DNA of 44,281 bases. Source: Dictyoglomaceae bacterium (GTDB taxonomy: Bacteria > Dictyoglomota > Dictyoglomia > Dictyoglomales > Dictyoglomaceae). The translations under genes and the position numbers were made by a program. Below, piece after piece: positions 34,005 through 42,829 of this stretch; the stretch's first letter is position 1, and each line of letters opens with the position of its first letter. Under the pieces are notes generated by a model. That model had not been told where the DNA came from, did no database searches, and was given only the letters and a program-made list of their open reading frames with translations. The stretch lies in NCBI GenBank assembly GCA_028276205.1, contig JAPYWU010000001.1, forward strand, positions 1 through 44,281, in the 5' to 3' direction.

Positions 34005-35297
34005 TTACTTTTTCAAAAATCCATGTGGAAACATTTTATCAAAAGGACTTCCAAATGGCTTTTCCATACTCTTTAATGCCCCTGACACTCCTTGTGTAGG
34101 TGGATATGGTCCTGTATTACCTTCAGAATCCATTTTTATTATGTAAACATCAGCATATCCTGCTCCAAAAGATTCTGTTGATCCTGCAACAATATATCCT
34201 CCATCTTTTGTCTGCTGTATGGAAGATGCCCAATCCCATTCAGTTCCACCATAAGTTTTCTCCCATACTTTATTACCATTTTCATCAAGCTTTATTACAT
34301 AAACATCCTCATATCCTGCTCCAAAAGAATTTGTATATCCTGCAACAATATATCCTCCATCTTTTGTTTGCTGAATGGACCATGCGTCATCATCATTACT
34401 TTCGCCAAAAGTTTTCTCCCACAATTTAGTACCATTTGCATCAAGCTTTATTATGTAAACATCCAAAGATCCTGCTCCAAAAGAATATGTTCCTCCTGCC
34501 ACAATATATCCACCATCAGTTGTCTGTTGGATGGAATTTGCCCAATCATCACCACTTCCGCCATATGTTTTCTCCCAAACCTTATTTCCATTTGCATCAA
34601 GCTTTATTATGTAAACATCCAAAGATCCTGCTCCAAAAGACTTTGTCCATCCTGCAACAATATATCCACCATCCTTAGTCTGCTTTATAACTGCTATCTC
34701 ATCATCACTTCCACCGTATGTTTTCTTCCACAATTCATTCCCATTTGCATCAAGCTTTATTACATAAACATCTAAACCTCCTGCTCCAAAAGAAGATGTA
34801 TATCCTGCAACAATATATCCACCATCTTTTGTTTGCTGAATGGACCATGCTCCATCATCATCACTTCCACCATATGTTTTCTCCCAAACCATTTTTCCAT
34901 CTGCATCAAGCTTTATTAAGTAAACATCAGCATATCCTGCTCCAAAAGAATTTGTCCTTCCAGCAACTATATACCCACCATCAGTTGTCTGCTGTATGGA
35001 ATATGCCCTATCATCATCACTTCCACCATATGTTTTCTCCCAAACCATATTCCCATTTTCATCAAGCTTTATTAAGTAAACATCATAACCTCCTGCTCCA
35101 AAAGATTCTGTTGATCCTGCCACAATATATCCTCCATCTTTTGTTTGCTGAATGGACCATGCTACATCATCACCACCTCCACCATATGTTTTTTGCCAAA
35201 CAGTTTGTGTAGATGGTGTAGGGCTTTGTTTTGTACATCCAGAGATTAAAAAGGAAAAAAGGAGAAGGACTAAAGAAAGAGTAATAACTTTTTTCAT
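34005..35297 (-). CDS. Lipoprotein made of seven 52-residue propeller-like repeats
   Basis: A 430-residue lipoprotein: lipobox LISGC with Cys21, a linker TKQSPTPSTQT, seven repeats (residues 33-395) and a 35-residue tail with FGSPFDKMFPHGFLKK. Each repeat reads VWEKTYGGSxDDxAxSIQQT, DGGYIVAGxTxSFGAG and xDVYxIKLDxNGNK, 52 residues except the fourth (51). Seven such beta-units would suit a seven-bladed propeller. The protein is probably on the cell surface or in the periplasm. AAAAAGGAGG precedes the ATG. The neighbour at 35563-38346 is a paralogue with identical ends. Ligand unknown. Confidence 0.85.
   Translation of the reverse strand: MKKVITLSLVLLLFSFLISGCTKQSPTPSTQTVWQKTYGGGGDDVAWSIQQTKDGGYIVAGSTESFGAGGYDVYLIKLDENGNMVWEKTYGGSDDDRAYSIQQTTDGGYIVAGRTNSFGAGYADVYLIKLDADGKMVWEKTYGGSDDDGAWSIQQTKDGGYIVAGYTSSFGAGGLDVYVIKLDANGNELWKKTYGGSDDEIAVIKQTKDGGYIVAGWTKSFGAGSLDVYIIKLDANGNKVWEKTYGGSGDDWANSIQQTTDGGYIVAGGTYSFGAGSLDVYIIKLDANGTKLWEKTFGESNDDDAWSIQQTKDGGYIVAGYTNSFGAGYEDVYVIKLDENGNKVWEKTYGGTEWDWASSIQQTKDGGYIVAGSTESFGAGYADVYIIKMDSEGNTGPYPPTQGVSGALKSMEKPFGSPFDKMFPHGFLKK
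34113..35201 (-). repeat. Seven tandem 156-base coding repeats
   Basis: In-frame units of 156 bases (one of 153) encoding the 52-residue repeats. They are also similar at the DNA level, so unequal recombination between units could change the copy number. Confidence 0.9.
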
Positions 35298-35505
35298 AAG
35301 CTTTCTTTAACCTCCTTTTTAAAACAAATTGGGAGAAATAGGTACGATGAGAGGTTTGAATTGTGGTTTGTCCTTAATAGTGAACCTTAATTTCATCCTT
35401 TTTTCAATTTTTATTCTAAATATTTTTTAAAAAAAATCAATCATCATTTTTATTTTTATATCACAATTTTATTTGCTTAACACGCAAAAAATTTAAATAA
35501 AAAAA

Positions 35506-35528
35506 GGGCAGGGAATTTCTCCCTGCTC
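35506..35528 (-). terminator. Terminator of the Ig/propeller lipoprotein gene
   Basis: GGCAGGGA with TCCCTGCT (one wobble pair) around ATTTC, followed on the minus strand by CCTTTTTTTATTTAAATTTTT. It is almost identical in sequence and in distance from the stop codon to the terminator at 33949-33969. The rest of the 265-base gap up to 35297 has no gene and holds a long A/T-rich leader for the downstream lipoprotein; the best promoter guess is TTGATT with TAGAAT at 16-base spacing, read on the minus strand around 35413-35440. Confidence 0.85.
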
Positions 35529-35562
35529 CTTATCAATTAATTTTCATTTAATTATCAATTAT

Positions 35563-38346
35563 TTATTTTTTCAAAAATTCATGAGGAAACATTTTATCAA
35601 AAGGACTTCCAAATGGCTTATCCATATTCTTTAAAGCTCCAGATACTCCTTGTATTGGTGGATATGGTCCCGTATTACCACATATATCCATTCTTATTAC
35701 ATAAACATCATATCCTCTTGCTCCAAAGGAATTTATCAATCCTGCAACAATATATCCACCATCACTTGTCTGCTGTATAGAATTTAACATAATAACATCA
35801 GAACTTCCACCGTATGTTTTCTCCCACACTTTATTACCATTTTCATCAAGCTTTATTACGTAAACATCAGATCCTCCTGCTCCAAAAGAATTTGTATAAC
35901 CTGCTACAATATATCCACCATCATTTGTCTGCTGAATAGAGTATGCTTCATCCCACTTACTTCCACCAAAAATTTTCTCCCACACTTTATTACCATTTTC
36001 ACCAAGCTTTATTATGTAAACATCATATCCTCCTGCTCCAAAAGAATTTGTATAACCTGCCACAATATATCTTCCATCAGTTGTCTGTTGAATGGAATAT
36101 GCTCTATCCTCGCTACTTCCACCATAAATTTTCTCCCACACTTTATTTCCATCTGCATCAAGCTTTATGATGTAAACATCAGATCCTCCTGCCCCAAAAG
36201 AATATGTATAACCTGCCACAATATATCCTCCATCATTTGTCTGCTGTATGGAATATGCCCCATCACTACTACTTCCACCATAAATTTTCTCCCACACTTT
36301 ATTTCCATCTGCATCAAGCTTTATGATGTAAACATCAGATCCTCCTGCTCCAAAAGAATTTGTTACTCCTGCAACAATATATCCACCATCATTTGTCTGC
36401 TGAATAGAACTTGCTCCATCCCACTCACTTCCACCATATGTTTTTTGCCAAACTTCTATTCCTCCTGAAACCTCTACCTCTATACTTGTACTTCCTGTAT
36501 GATTTAAGTTATCATATGCTATTACTGTTATTTTATGATTCTTGTTTGCATATTGAGTAGTATCCCAGTCATATGTATATGGATATTCTGTATCTATTTT
36601 TACCAAAATGTCATCAATGTAAAATTCAACCTTTTGAATTCCACTTGGAGCCTTTTGTATTATCTTCTTGGCTGGAGAAACCTTATCAACTACATTAGCT
36701 TCTATTGTTACTATTCCAGAAACTGTATCTCCATGTTTGAGATTTGCAATAGATACTTGTGGTGCTTGTGTATCTCCTATGGTAACTTTAATCTTTGTGC
36801 TTACACCTATATTATCAGCATAATCATAAGCTTTTGCCTGTATTGTATGGGTTGAATTATATTGGAGAACATCTGTATTCCAAACATACTCATAAGGACT
36901 CTCTAAATCATCTCCTACTTTTTCACCATCAATGTAAAATTCTACCTTTCTTACTCCTATATTGTCTGTAGCACTTGCCTGAATCACTATAACTCCTGAA
37001 ACTACTTGTCCATATACAAGATTTGTGATAGAAACTTGGGGTGGAATTGTGTCATCCGTATTTGATACTGTAACTTGAATTACATTACTTATTCCTACAT
37101 TACCCGCCTTGTCATAAGCTTTTGCTTGTAAATAATGAGTTGCATTTGAATATTTTTTTGTATCCCAGCTATATTCATATGGGGATATTAGATCCTCTCC
37201 TACTTTAATTCCATCAATATAAAACTCAACCTTTTGAATTCCACTTGGAGCCTTTTGTACTGTCTTCTTCGCTGGAGAAATCCTTTCAATTACATTTGCC
37301 TGTATCGCTATAGTCCCAATAACTACTGCCCCATTTTGTGGATTTGTAATTGTTACTTGAGGAGCTTGAATATCTCCTATGGTAACCTGAACAATATCAC
37401 TTTCTCCTATGTTCCCAGCTTTATCATATGCTTTTGCCTGTATTGTATGTGTAGAATTATATGGGAGAACGTCTGTATTCCAAACGTATTCATATAGGCT
37501 GGTAGTGTCTTCTCCTACCTTATTGCCATCAATATAAAACTCAACTTTAGTTACTCCTATATTGTCGCTTGCATTTGCTTGAATTGTTACTGTTCCAAAT
37601 AAAGTTTGTCCATTCTCTGGAAATAATATTGTAACTTGCGGTGGTGTTGTGTCTGGCGTATTCTGAATTTTTACTTGAACAATATTACTTTCTCCTATAT
37701 TCCCAGCAAAATCAAATGCCTTTGCTTGTATTGTATGATCTCCATTTGGATAAAGATTTGTATTCCAGATGTATTCATATGGGGGTGTTAGATCATCTGC
37801 TACCTTATTACCATCAATGTAAAATTCAACCTTTTGAATTCCACTTGGAACCTTTTGTACTGTTTTCTTTGCTGGTGAAATCTTATCAAATACACTTACT
37901 TGTATTGTTATTATTCCATTAACAACTGAACCATTCGTTGGATTTGTAATTATCACTTCTGGAATTTGTGTATCTCCTATAATAACCTGAACTTGATTAC
38001 TTATTCCTACATTTCCAGCATTGTCATAAGCTTTTACTTGAATTATATGTGTTGAATTATATTGAAGTGTATCTGTATCCCAAATGTACTCATATGGACT
38101 TACCGCATCCTCACCTACTTTACTTCCATCAATGTAAAACTCTACTTTTTTTACTCCCACATTATCTGTTACACTTACTTGTATTTTTACTGATCCTGAT
38201 ACAACTTGTCCATTCTTTGGAGAGGTTATTGTGACCTGTGGTGGTGTTGTATCTTGTGTAGATGGTGTAGTACTTTGTTTTGTACATCCAGAGATTAATA
38301 AGGAAAACAAAGCAAGGATTAAAATTAGCTTTATGGCTTTTCTCAC
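35563..38346 (-). CDS. Modular lipoprotein: six Ig-like domains plus five propeller-like repeats
   Basis: A 927-residue lipoprotein (lipobox LISGC, Cys21). Residues 32-629 hold six Ig-like domains of the PPQVTIxxPxNGxVVxG...KVEFYIDG...YEYxWDT...AKAYDxAGN type, alternating short A forms (about 95) and longer B forms (102-105) with an insert SPAKKTVQKxPSGIQ. Residues 632-892 are five repeats of the 52-residue unit and 893-927 the same tail as the neighbour's. The start is GTG, behind AAAGGGGG. It is probably a surface adhesin or binding protein; no catalytic motif is visible. The first 31 residues nearly equal those of the paralogue. Confidence 0.85.
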   Translation of the reverse strand: MRKAIKLILILALFSLLISGCTKQSTTPSTQDTTPPQVTITSPKNGQVVSGSVKIQVSVTDNVGVKKVEFYIDGSKVGEDAVSPYEYIWDTDTLQYNSTHIIQVKAYDNAGNVGISNQVQVIIGDTQIPEVIITNPTNGSVVNGIITIQVSVFDKISPAKKTVQKVPSGIQKVEFYIDGNKVADDLTPPYEYIWNTNLYPNGDHTIQAKAFDFAGNIGESNIVQVKIQNTPDTTPPQVTILFPENGQTLFGTVTIQANASDNIGVTKVEFYIDGNKVGEDTTSLYEYVWNTDVLPYNSTHTIQAKAYDKAGNIGESDIVQVTIGDIQAPQVTITNPQNGAVVIGTIAIQANVIERISPAKKTVQKAPSGIQKVEFYIDGIKVGEDLISPYEYSWDTKKYSNATHYLQAKAYDKAGNVGISNVIQVTVSNTDDTIPPQVSITNLVYGQVVSGVIVIQASATDNIGVRKVEFYIDGEKVGDDLESPYEYVWNTDVLQYNSTHTIQAKAYDYADNIGVSTKIKVTIGDTQAPQVSIANLKHGDTVSGIVTIEANVVDKVSPAKKIIQKAPSGIQKVEFYIDDILVKIDTEYPYTYDWDTTQYANKNHKITVIAYDNLNHTGSTSIEVEVSGGIEVWQKTYGGSEWDGASSIQQTNDGGYIVAGVTNSFGAGGSDVYIIKLDADGNKVWEKIYGGSSSDGAYSIQQTNDGGYIVAGYTYSFGAGGSDVYIIKLDADGNKVWEKIYGGSSEDRAYSIQQTTDGRYIVAGYTNSFGAGGYDVYIIKLGENGNKVWEKIFGGSKWDEAYSIQQTNDGGYIVAGYTNSFGAGGSDVYVIKLDENGNKVWEKTYGGSSDVIMLNSIQQTSDGGYIVAGLINSFGARGYDVYVIRMDICGNTGPYPPIQGVSGALKNMDKPFGSPFDKMFPHEFLKK
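35671..36453 (-). repeat. Five tandem 156-base coding repeats
   Basis: Same 52-residue unit as at 34113-35201. The last unit has one extra residue and a diverged SSDVIMLN segment, and the tail follows directly. Confidence 0.9.
36460..38253 (-). repeat. Three tandem Ig domain pairs (A-B)x3
   Basis: The Ig region is a threefold repeat of a two-domain unit of about 200 residues: 38253-37651, 37650-37051 and 37050-36460. Only the B member of each pair has the SPAKK insert, and most A domains end in IGDTQ or IGDIQ, so the pair was the duplicated unit. Confidence 0.88.
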
Positions 38347-38378
38347 AAATCATCCCCCTTTCTCAAATAACTACCCTT

Positions 38379-38387
38379 ATTATATCA
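38379..38387 (-). promoter_or_regulatory. Extended -10 of the Ig/propeller lipoprotein gene
   Basis: Read on the minus strand this is TGATATAAT, 33 bases before the GTG start, with AAAGGGGG in between. No good -35 is visible. The remaining gap to 38616 holds no gene I can support. Confidence 0.55.
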
Positions 38388-38574
38388 TTTTCTATTCTCT
38401 TTAATACTACAAATCACAAGGTCCTCTTCATATCTTCTAAAGATAAATCTCTTTACAGTGGTAATTATTATATTTTTCCATACTAATAGATCAGATTTTA
38501 AATAGATATTAATCAATCAGATGAAAGTCCTTAAAAAGGCAAAAGAGAAATTTTTTAGGGTAACTTTTTTAAAA

Positions 38575-38583
38575 TGTTATAAT
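38575..38583 (+). promoter_or_regulatory. Extended -10 of the DUF2207 gene
   Basis: TGTTATAAT, about 34 bases before the ATG at 38617, with AGGAGGAG close to the ATG. The -35 region is weak (TTAGGG or TTTAGG). Confidence 0.5.
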
Positions 38584-38616
38584 TATCTAAAAAATTTATA
38601 CATTTTAGGAGGAGAT

Positions 38617-40422
38617 ATGAGTAAATTTTTAAAATTCTTATTAATCTTTCTCCTGCTTTTTGCTATAGCTTATGGAAAGGAGTATAGGATAGATGAGGCA
38701 AGAGTATATTACAATATTTTGCCAAGTGGAGAGATAGATGTTAATAATCAATTAAAATATGAATTTTTAGGATCTTTTTCAAGAGCATGGATTACAATTC
38801 CAAAAGGAAAATACAGCATAAAAGATGTATCTGTAGGTGAGATAGTTGATGGATCTTTAAAAAAGTATACCTATCATCCTGAAACATCAGAAAGAATTCC
38901 AGATACCTTTGATGTAGTTGAGAATAGTAAAGAGTATAAAATTAGCTGGTTTTATAGAGCAAATTATACCCAAAAGACTTTTGTAATCAGTTATAAATTG
39001 ATTAATGCCTTGAAAGTCTATAATGATGTGGCTGAGTTTTATTGGAAAGTATGGGGAGAGGATTGGGATCTAAGACTTCCAGCCTTGTGGGTAGAGGTTA
39101 ATTTGCCTTCTGAGATTAAATCAAAGAATGATGTAAGCTATTGGCTTCATCCTAAGATAGAAGGAAAGATTGGAATAAAAAAGGATTATAAGGGAATAAT
39201 TGCCTATGCAGGAAATATTTCTCCTCACCAATGGGTAGAAGTAAGGGTTTTATTTCCAATAAGTTATTTAACCAATTTAGATCCCTTTAAGGTTGAATTA
39301 GTAGCTAAAAATGGTAAAGATTTAATATTAAAAGAAGAGGAAAAATGGAAAAAAGAAGAGGAAAGAAAAGAGTTTTTACAAGCTATTGTAACCATTATCT
39401 TTGGTATTTTATCGGTAATACTTTTGCTTCTTGGGTTTATTTTGCCCCTCCGTATATACTTTAAATATGGTAGAGAGCCAAAAGTACAATATGAAAGGGA
39501 GTATGAACAAGAACCACCTTCTGATATTCCACCAGCATGGGTAGAAGCTCTTGTGAATCAGTCATCAACTCTTTCTCCAAACTCTATTGTGGCATCTACT
39601 CTTGAACTGGCAAGAAGAGGGTATCTTAGATTCCAAGAAGAGGTAAAAGAGGGATTTTTAGGAAGAAAGCATAGGGATTATAAAATTATTATTACAGATA
39701 AAGAGATAGAAAGTGATCTATCAAATGAATTGAAGCTTTTGCTTGATACTCTCAAAGGATTTGGAAAGGAATTTTATATTTCTGAGTTAAGGAAAAAAGA
39801 TCTCAGCGGGTTTAAGACAGCTTTTGATAAGGAAGTGGAAATGATTGTCTTTCAGGAGAAGAAATGGATAATTGATGAAGGAAAAAGAAAATTGATATAC
39901 TTAATAGTTATGTGGGTTGTAATGGATGTTTTTTTGGCGATTTTGATTACAATAACACATTTCTGGGGTATATTTCCCCTAATATTCATAGGAGCAATAA
40001 ATATTGTCATATCCGCTATTTTTATGCACTCAGCACAAAGATATTCTCCAGAAGGAAAATTACTTGCTTTAAGATGGAAGGCTTTTAAAAGATATTTGCA
40101 AGATTTCTCTCTTATCTCAGAACGCCCTCCATCATCCTTAGTCCTTTGGGAGAAATATTTAGTATATGGTACTGTTTTAGGGGTTGCAAAGCAAGTTTTG
40201 AAGGCAATGCAGATGTTAAATGTACCTGTGGATCAAATAACATGGTATACTCCTGCTTATGCGGGAAGTATTGCAAGTTTATCAGAGTCTATTCAAAGTT
40301 TTAGTTCTTCTCTTGAAGCTTTTAGTGAGAGCTTCTCAAATAGTGTGGTTTCTTCCACTACTTCCTCCTCTTCTGGGGGTGGAGGGGGAGGAGGTGGTGG
40401 CGGTGGTGGCGGTGCAGATTAA
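38617..40422 (+). CDS. DUF2207 membrane protein with polyglycine tail
   Basis: About 601 residues: signal peptide (1-19, FLLIFLLLFAIAYG), an outside domain of DUF2207 type (about 20-240, with the Ile-Pro-x-Gly and YKLxNAL patterns), a membrane helix (about 255-278), a cytoplasmic part, a helix pair (about 427-470) and an end of Ser then 13 consecutive Gly before AD. Gly-rich ends are usual in this family; its function is unknown. The frame is open 32 codons further upstream, but AGGAGGAG before the ATG at 38617 and the signal peptide decide the start. Confidence 0.85.
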   Translation: MSKFLKFLLIFLLLFAIAYGKEYRIDEARVYYNILPSGEIDVNNQLKYEFLGSFSRAWITIPKGKYSIKDVSVGEIVDGSLKKYTYHPETSERIPDTFDVVENSKEYKISWFYRANYTQKTFVISYKLINALKVYNDVAEFYWKVWGEDWDLRLPALWVEVNLPSEIKSKNDVSYWLHPKIEGKIGIKKDYKGIIAYAGNISPHQWVEVRVLFPISYLTNLDPFKVELVAKNGKDLILKEEEKWKKEEERKEFLQAIVTIIFGILSVILLLLGFILPLRIYFKYGREPKVQYEREYEQEPPSDIPPAWVEALVNQSSTLSPNSIVASTLELARRGYLRFQEEVKEGFLGRKHRDYKIIITDKEIESDLSNELKLLLDTLKGFGKEFYISELRKKDLSGFKTAFDKEVEMIVFQEKKWIIDEGKRKLIYLIVMWVVMDVFLAILITITHFWGIFPLIFIGAINIVISAIFMHSAQRYSPEGKLLALRWKAFKRYLQDFSLISERPPSSLVLWEKYLVYGTVLGVAKQVLKAMQMLNVPVDQITWYTPAYAGSIASLSESIQSFSSSLEAFSESFSNSVVSSTTSSSSGGGGGGGGGGGGGAD

Positions 40423-40447
40423 AAAATCTTAGAAGGGAGTTGATGTT

Positions 40448-42811
40448 ATGATTGAAAAGCTAAATGAGTATTGGAGAGCTTGCTGTTACATTTCAGCTGG
40501 AATGATTTATCTCCTTGATAATCCCCTTTTAAAGGAGCCTTTAAAACCTGAGCATATAAAGGAAAGGCTTCTTGGACATTGGGGTGCAAGTCCTGGACTT
40601 TCTTTTGTATATGTGCATGGTAATAGGGTAATAAAAAAGTATGATCTTAATTGCATATTTATCGCTGGACCTGGTCATGGGGCTCCAGGAGTTATTGCAC
40701 CAGCTTATTTAGAGGGAACCATAAGTGAACTTTATTCCCAGTTTAGTCAAGATGAAGAAGGAATGAAAAATCTTTTTAAAGCTTTTTCATTCCCAGGAGG
40801 TCTTGGTAGCCATTGTACTCCAGAACTTCCTGGCTCTATTCAAGAGGGTGGAGAGCTTGGATATAGCTTGTCTCACGCTTATGGTGCAGTTTTTGATCAT
40901 AAAGATTTGATAGCTATTACTGTAGTAGGTGATGGTGAGGCAGAAACTGGACCTCTTGCCACCAGTTGGCATTCAAATAAATTTTTAAATCCTGTTAGAG
41001 ATGGAGCAGTGCTTCCAGTATTACTCCTTAATGGATATAAGATAAATAATCCTACTATTTTGGCGAGAATAGATGATGAAGAGCTTTTAAATCTCTTTAG
41101 AGGATATGGATATGAACCTTATCTGGTAGAGGGTGAAGATTCACTTGAAGTACATGAGAAGATGGCAAAGACTATGGATGCTTGTATAGAGAAAATCTTG
41201 AATATATGGGATACTGCCAGATCTCAGAATAAGCCATTCAGACCCTACTGGCCTATGATTATTTTAAAGACTCCAAAGGGTTGGACTGCTCCAAGGAAAG
41301 TTGGAAATCATTATATTGAGGGATATTGGAGAGCTCATCAAGTGCCTTTTTCTGATGTAAAGGAAAATCCAGAAAGTTTGAAGGTTTTAGAGGCTTGGTT
41401 GAGAAGTTATGAACCTGAAAAACTATTTACACCTGATGGTAAACTGAGGGAAGATTTAAGGGAAATAGCCCCAACTGGAGAGAAAAGAATGAGTTCTAAC
41501 CCATATGCCAATGGAGGACTATTAAGAAGAGAATTGAAGCTTCCCAACCTTAAGGATCATGCAGTAGAGGTGAAAAGACCTTTTGAGGACAAAGCAGAAA
41601 ACACACGTCCTTTGGGAGTATTTTTGAAGGAAGTTATAAGATTGAATCCAGATAATTTTAGGGTCTTTGGACCTGATGAGACAAAATCTAATAGATTAGA
41701 TGCAGTATTTGAACATGGAAAAGTTTTTATGGGAAAGAGTTTGCCTGAAGATGAAGATGAAGGATATCTTACACCCTTTGGAAGAACTATGGAGATGCTT
41801 TCAGAGCATACATTAGAAGGATGGCTTGAAGGATATCTTCTTACAGGAAGACATGGATTTTTAAATACATATGAGGGATTTGCTCCCATAATTTCCTCCA
41901 TGGTAAACCAATTTGGAAAATGGCTTGATATCTCCTCTGATGTGCCTTGGAGAGCTCCCATCTCATCATTAAATTTATTATTAACCTCTGTAGTCTGGAG
42001 ACAGGATCATAATGGATTTACTCACCAAGATCCTGGTTTCATAACATCTATTGTGGACAAGTGGCCCAATGTGGTTAGGGTATACTTCCCACCAGATGCA
42101 AATACACTGCTTTGTACTGTATGGCATTGTTTCCAAACAACCAACAGAATAAATATCATAGTAATAGATAAACAGAAACATCCTCAATATCTTTCCATGG
42201 ATGAAGCCTTTAAGCATGCCATGAAAGGTATTGGAATATGGGATTTTGCAAGTAATCATCCAGAAGAAGATCCTGATGTTGTCATTGCAAGCTGTGGAGA
42301 TATTCCAACTAAAGAGGCTATTCATGCGGTTAAACTTTTGAAAGAATTTTTCCCTTATCTAAAGATAAGATTTGTAAATGTGGTAAATCTTTTTACCCTT
42401 ACTCCAAATACAGAGCATCCTGATGGACTTACAGATAAAGAGTTTGATTCTTACTTTACAAAAGATAAGCCTATAATATTTAACTTCCATGGTTATCCAT
42501 GGCTCATACATAGGTTAACTTATAGAAGAAATAATCATAGAAATATCCATGTGAGGGGATACAGGGAAAATAGAAAAATAGGTATAGATGCAGGATATCT
42601 TGCACCTTTCTTAAAGGGAAGAGGTGGAATAACTACACCCCTTCAACTTGCAATATTGAACCAGATAGATCGTTATAGTATAGCTATGGATGTCATAGAG
42701 AGAGTTGAAAGTTTACAAAATAAGGGTGGTTATTACAAAGATGTATTGAAGAATATGCAGATAGAAGCCCTTGAGTATGCATACAATCATGGGGTAGATA
42801 AAGAAGAATAG
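40448..42811 (+). CDS. Phosphoketolase (xylulose-5-phosphate/fructose-6-phosphate)
   Basis: A 787-residue thiamine-diphosphate enzyme that splits xylulose-5-phosphate or fructose-6-phosphate with phosphate to acetyl phosphate and a sugar phosphate. Motifs: GHWGASPGLSFVYVH, GPGHGAPGVIAPAYLEG, FPGGLGSHCTPELPGSI, the cofactor region VVGDGEAETGPLATSWHSN, and TGRHGFLNTYEGFAPI with QDHNGFTHQDPG in the second half. Length is normal. GAAGGGAG lies before the ATG. It gives an ATP-yielding acetyl phosphate branch for pentoses. No acetate kinase or pentose genes are adjacent, so substrate preference is open. Confidence 0.95.
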   Translation: MIEKLNEYWRACCYISAGMIYLLDNPLLKEPLKPEHIKERLLGHWGASPGLSFVYVHGNRVIKKYDLNCIFIAGPGHGAPGVIAPAYLEGTISELYSQFSQDEEGMKNLFKAFSFPGGLGSHCTPELPGSIQEGGELGYSLSHAYGAVFDHKDLIAITVVGDGEAETGPLATSWHSNKFLNPVRDGAVLPVLLLNGYKINNPTILARIDDEELLNLFRGYGYEPYLVEGEDSLEVHEKMAKTMDACIEKILNIWDTARSQNKPFRPYWPMIILKTPKGWTAPRKVGNHYIEGYWRAHQVPFSDVKENPESLKVLEAWLRSYEPEKLFTPDGKLREDLREIAPTGEKRMSSNPYANGGLLRRELKLPNLKDHAVEVKRPFEDKAENTRPLGVFLKEVIRLNPDNFRVFGPDETKSNRLDAVFEHGKVFMGKSLPEDEDEGYLTPFGRTMEMLSEHTLEGWLEGYLLTGRHGFLNTYEGFAPIISSMVNQFGKWLDISSDVPWRAPISSLNLLLTSVVWRQDHNGFTHQDPGFITSIVDKWPNVVRVYFPPDANTLLCTVWHCFQTTNRINIIVIDKQKHPQYLSMDEAFKHAMKGIGIWDFASNHPEEDPDVVIASCGDIPTKEAIHAVKLLKEFFPYLKIRFVNVVNLFTLTPNTEHPDGLTDKEFDSYFTKDKPIIFNFHGYPWLIHRLTYRRNNHRNIHVRGYRENRKIGIDAGYLAPFLKGRGGITTPLQLAILNQIDRYSIAMDVIERVESLQNKGGYYKDVLKNMQIEALEYAYNHGVDKEE

Positions 42812-42829
42812 AAAGGAGTTGATACATAT

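Noticed and set aside
34100..35212. Several plus-strand open frames across the lipoprotein repeats
   Set aside because: They are opposite-strand shadows of the 156-base repeats, with biased His/Leu/Gln or Ile/Cys composition, no ribosome sites and no domain.
34113..36453. CRISPR array suggested by regular repeats
   Set aside because: The repeats are 156 bases, contiguous and coding in frame; there are no spacers and no cas genes.
35943..38234. Plus-strand open frames opposite the Ig/propeller lipoprotein
   Set aside because: Repetitive composition that mirrors the minus-strand repeats; the lipoprotein frame has signal peptide, start site and terminator.
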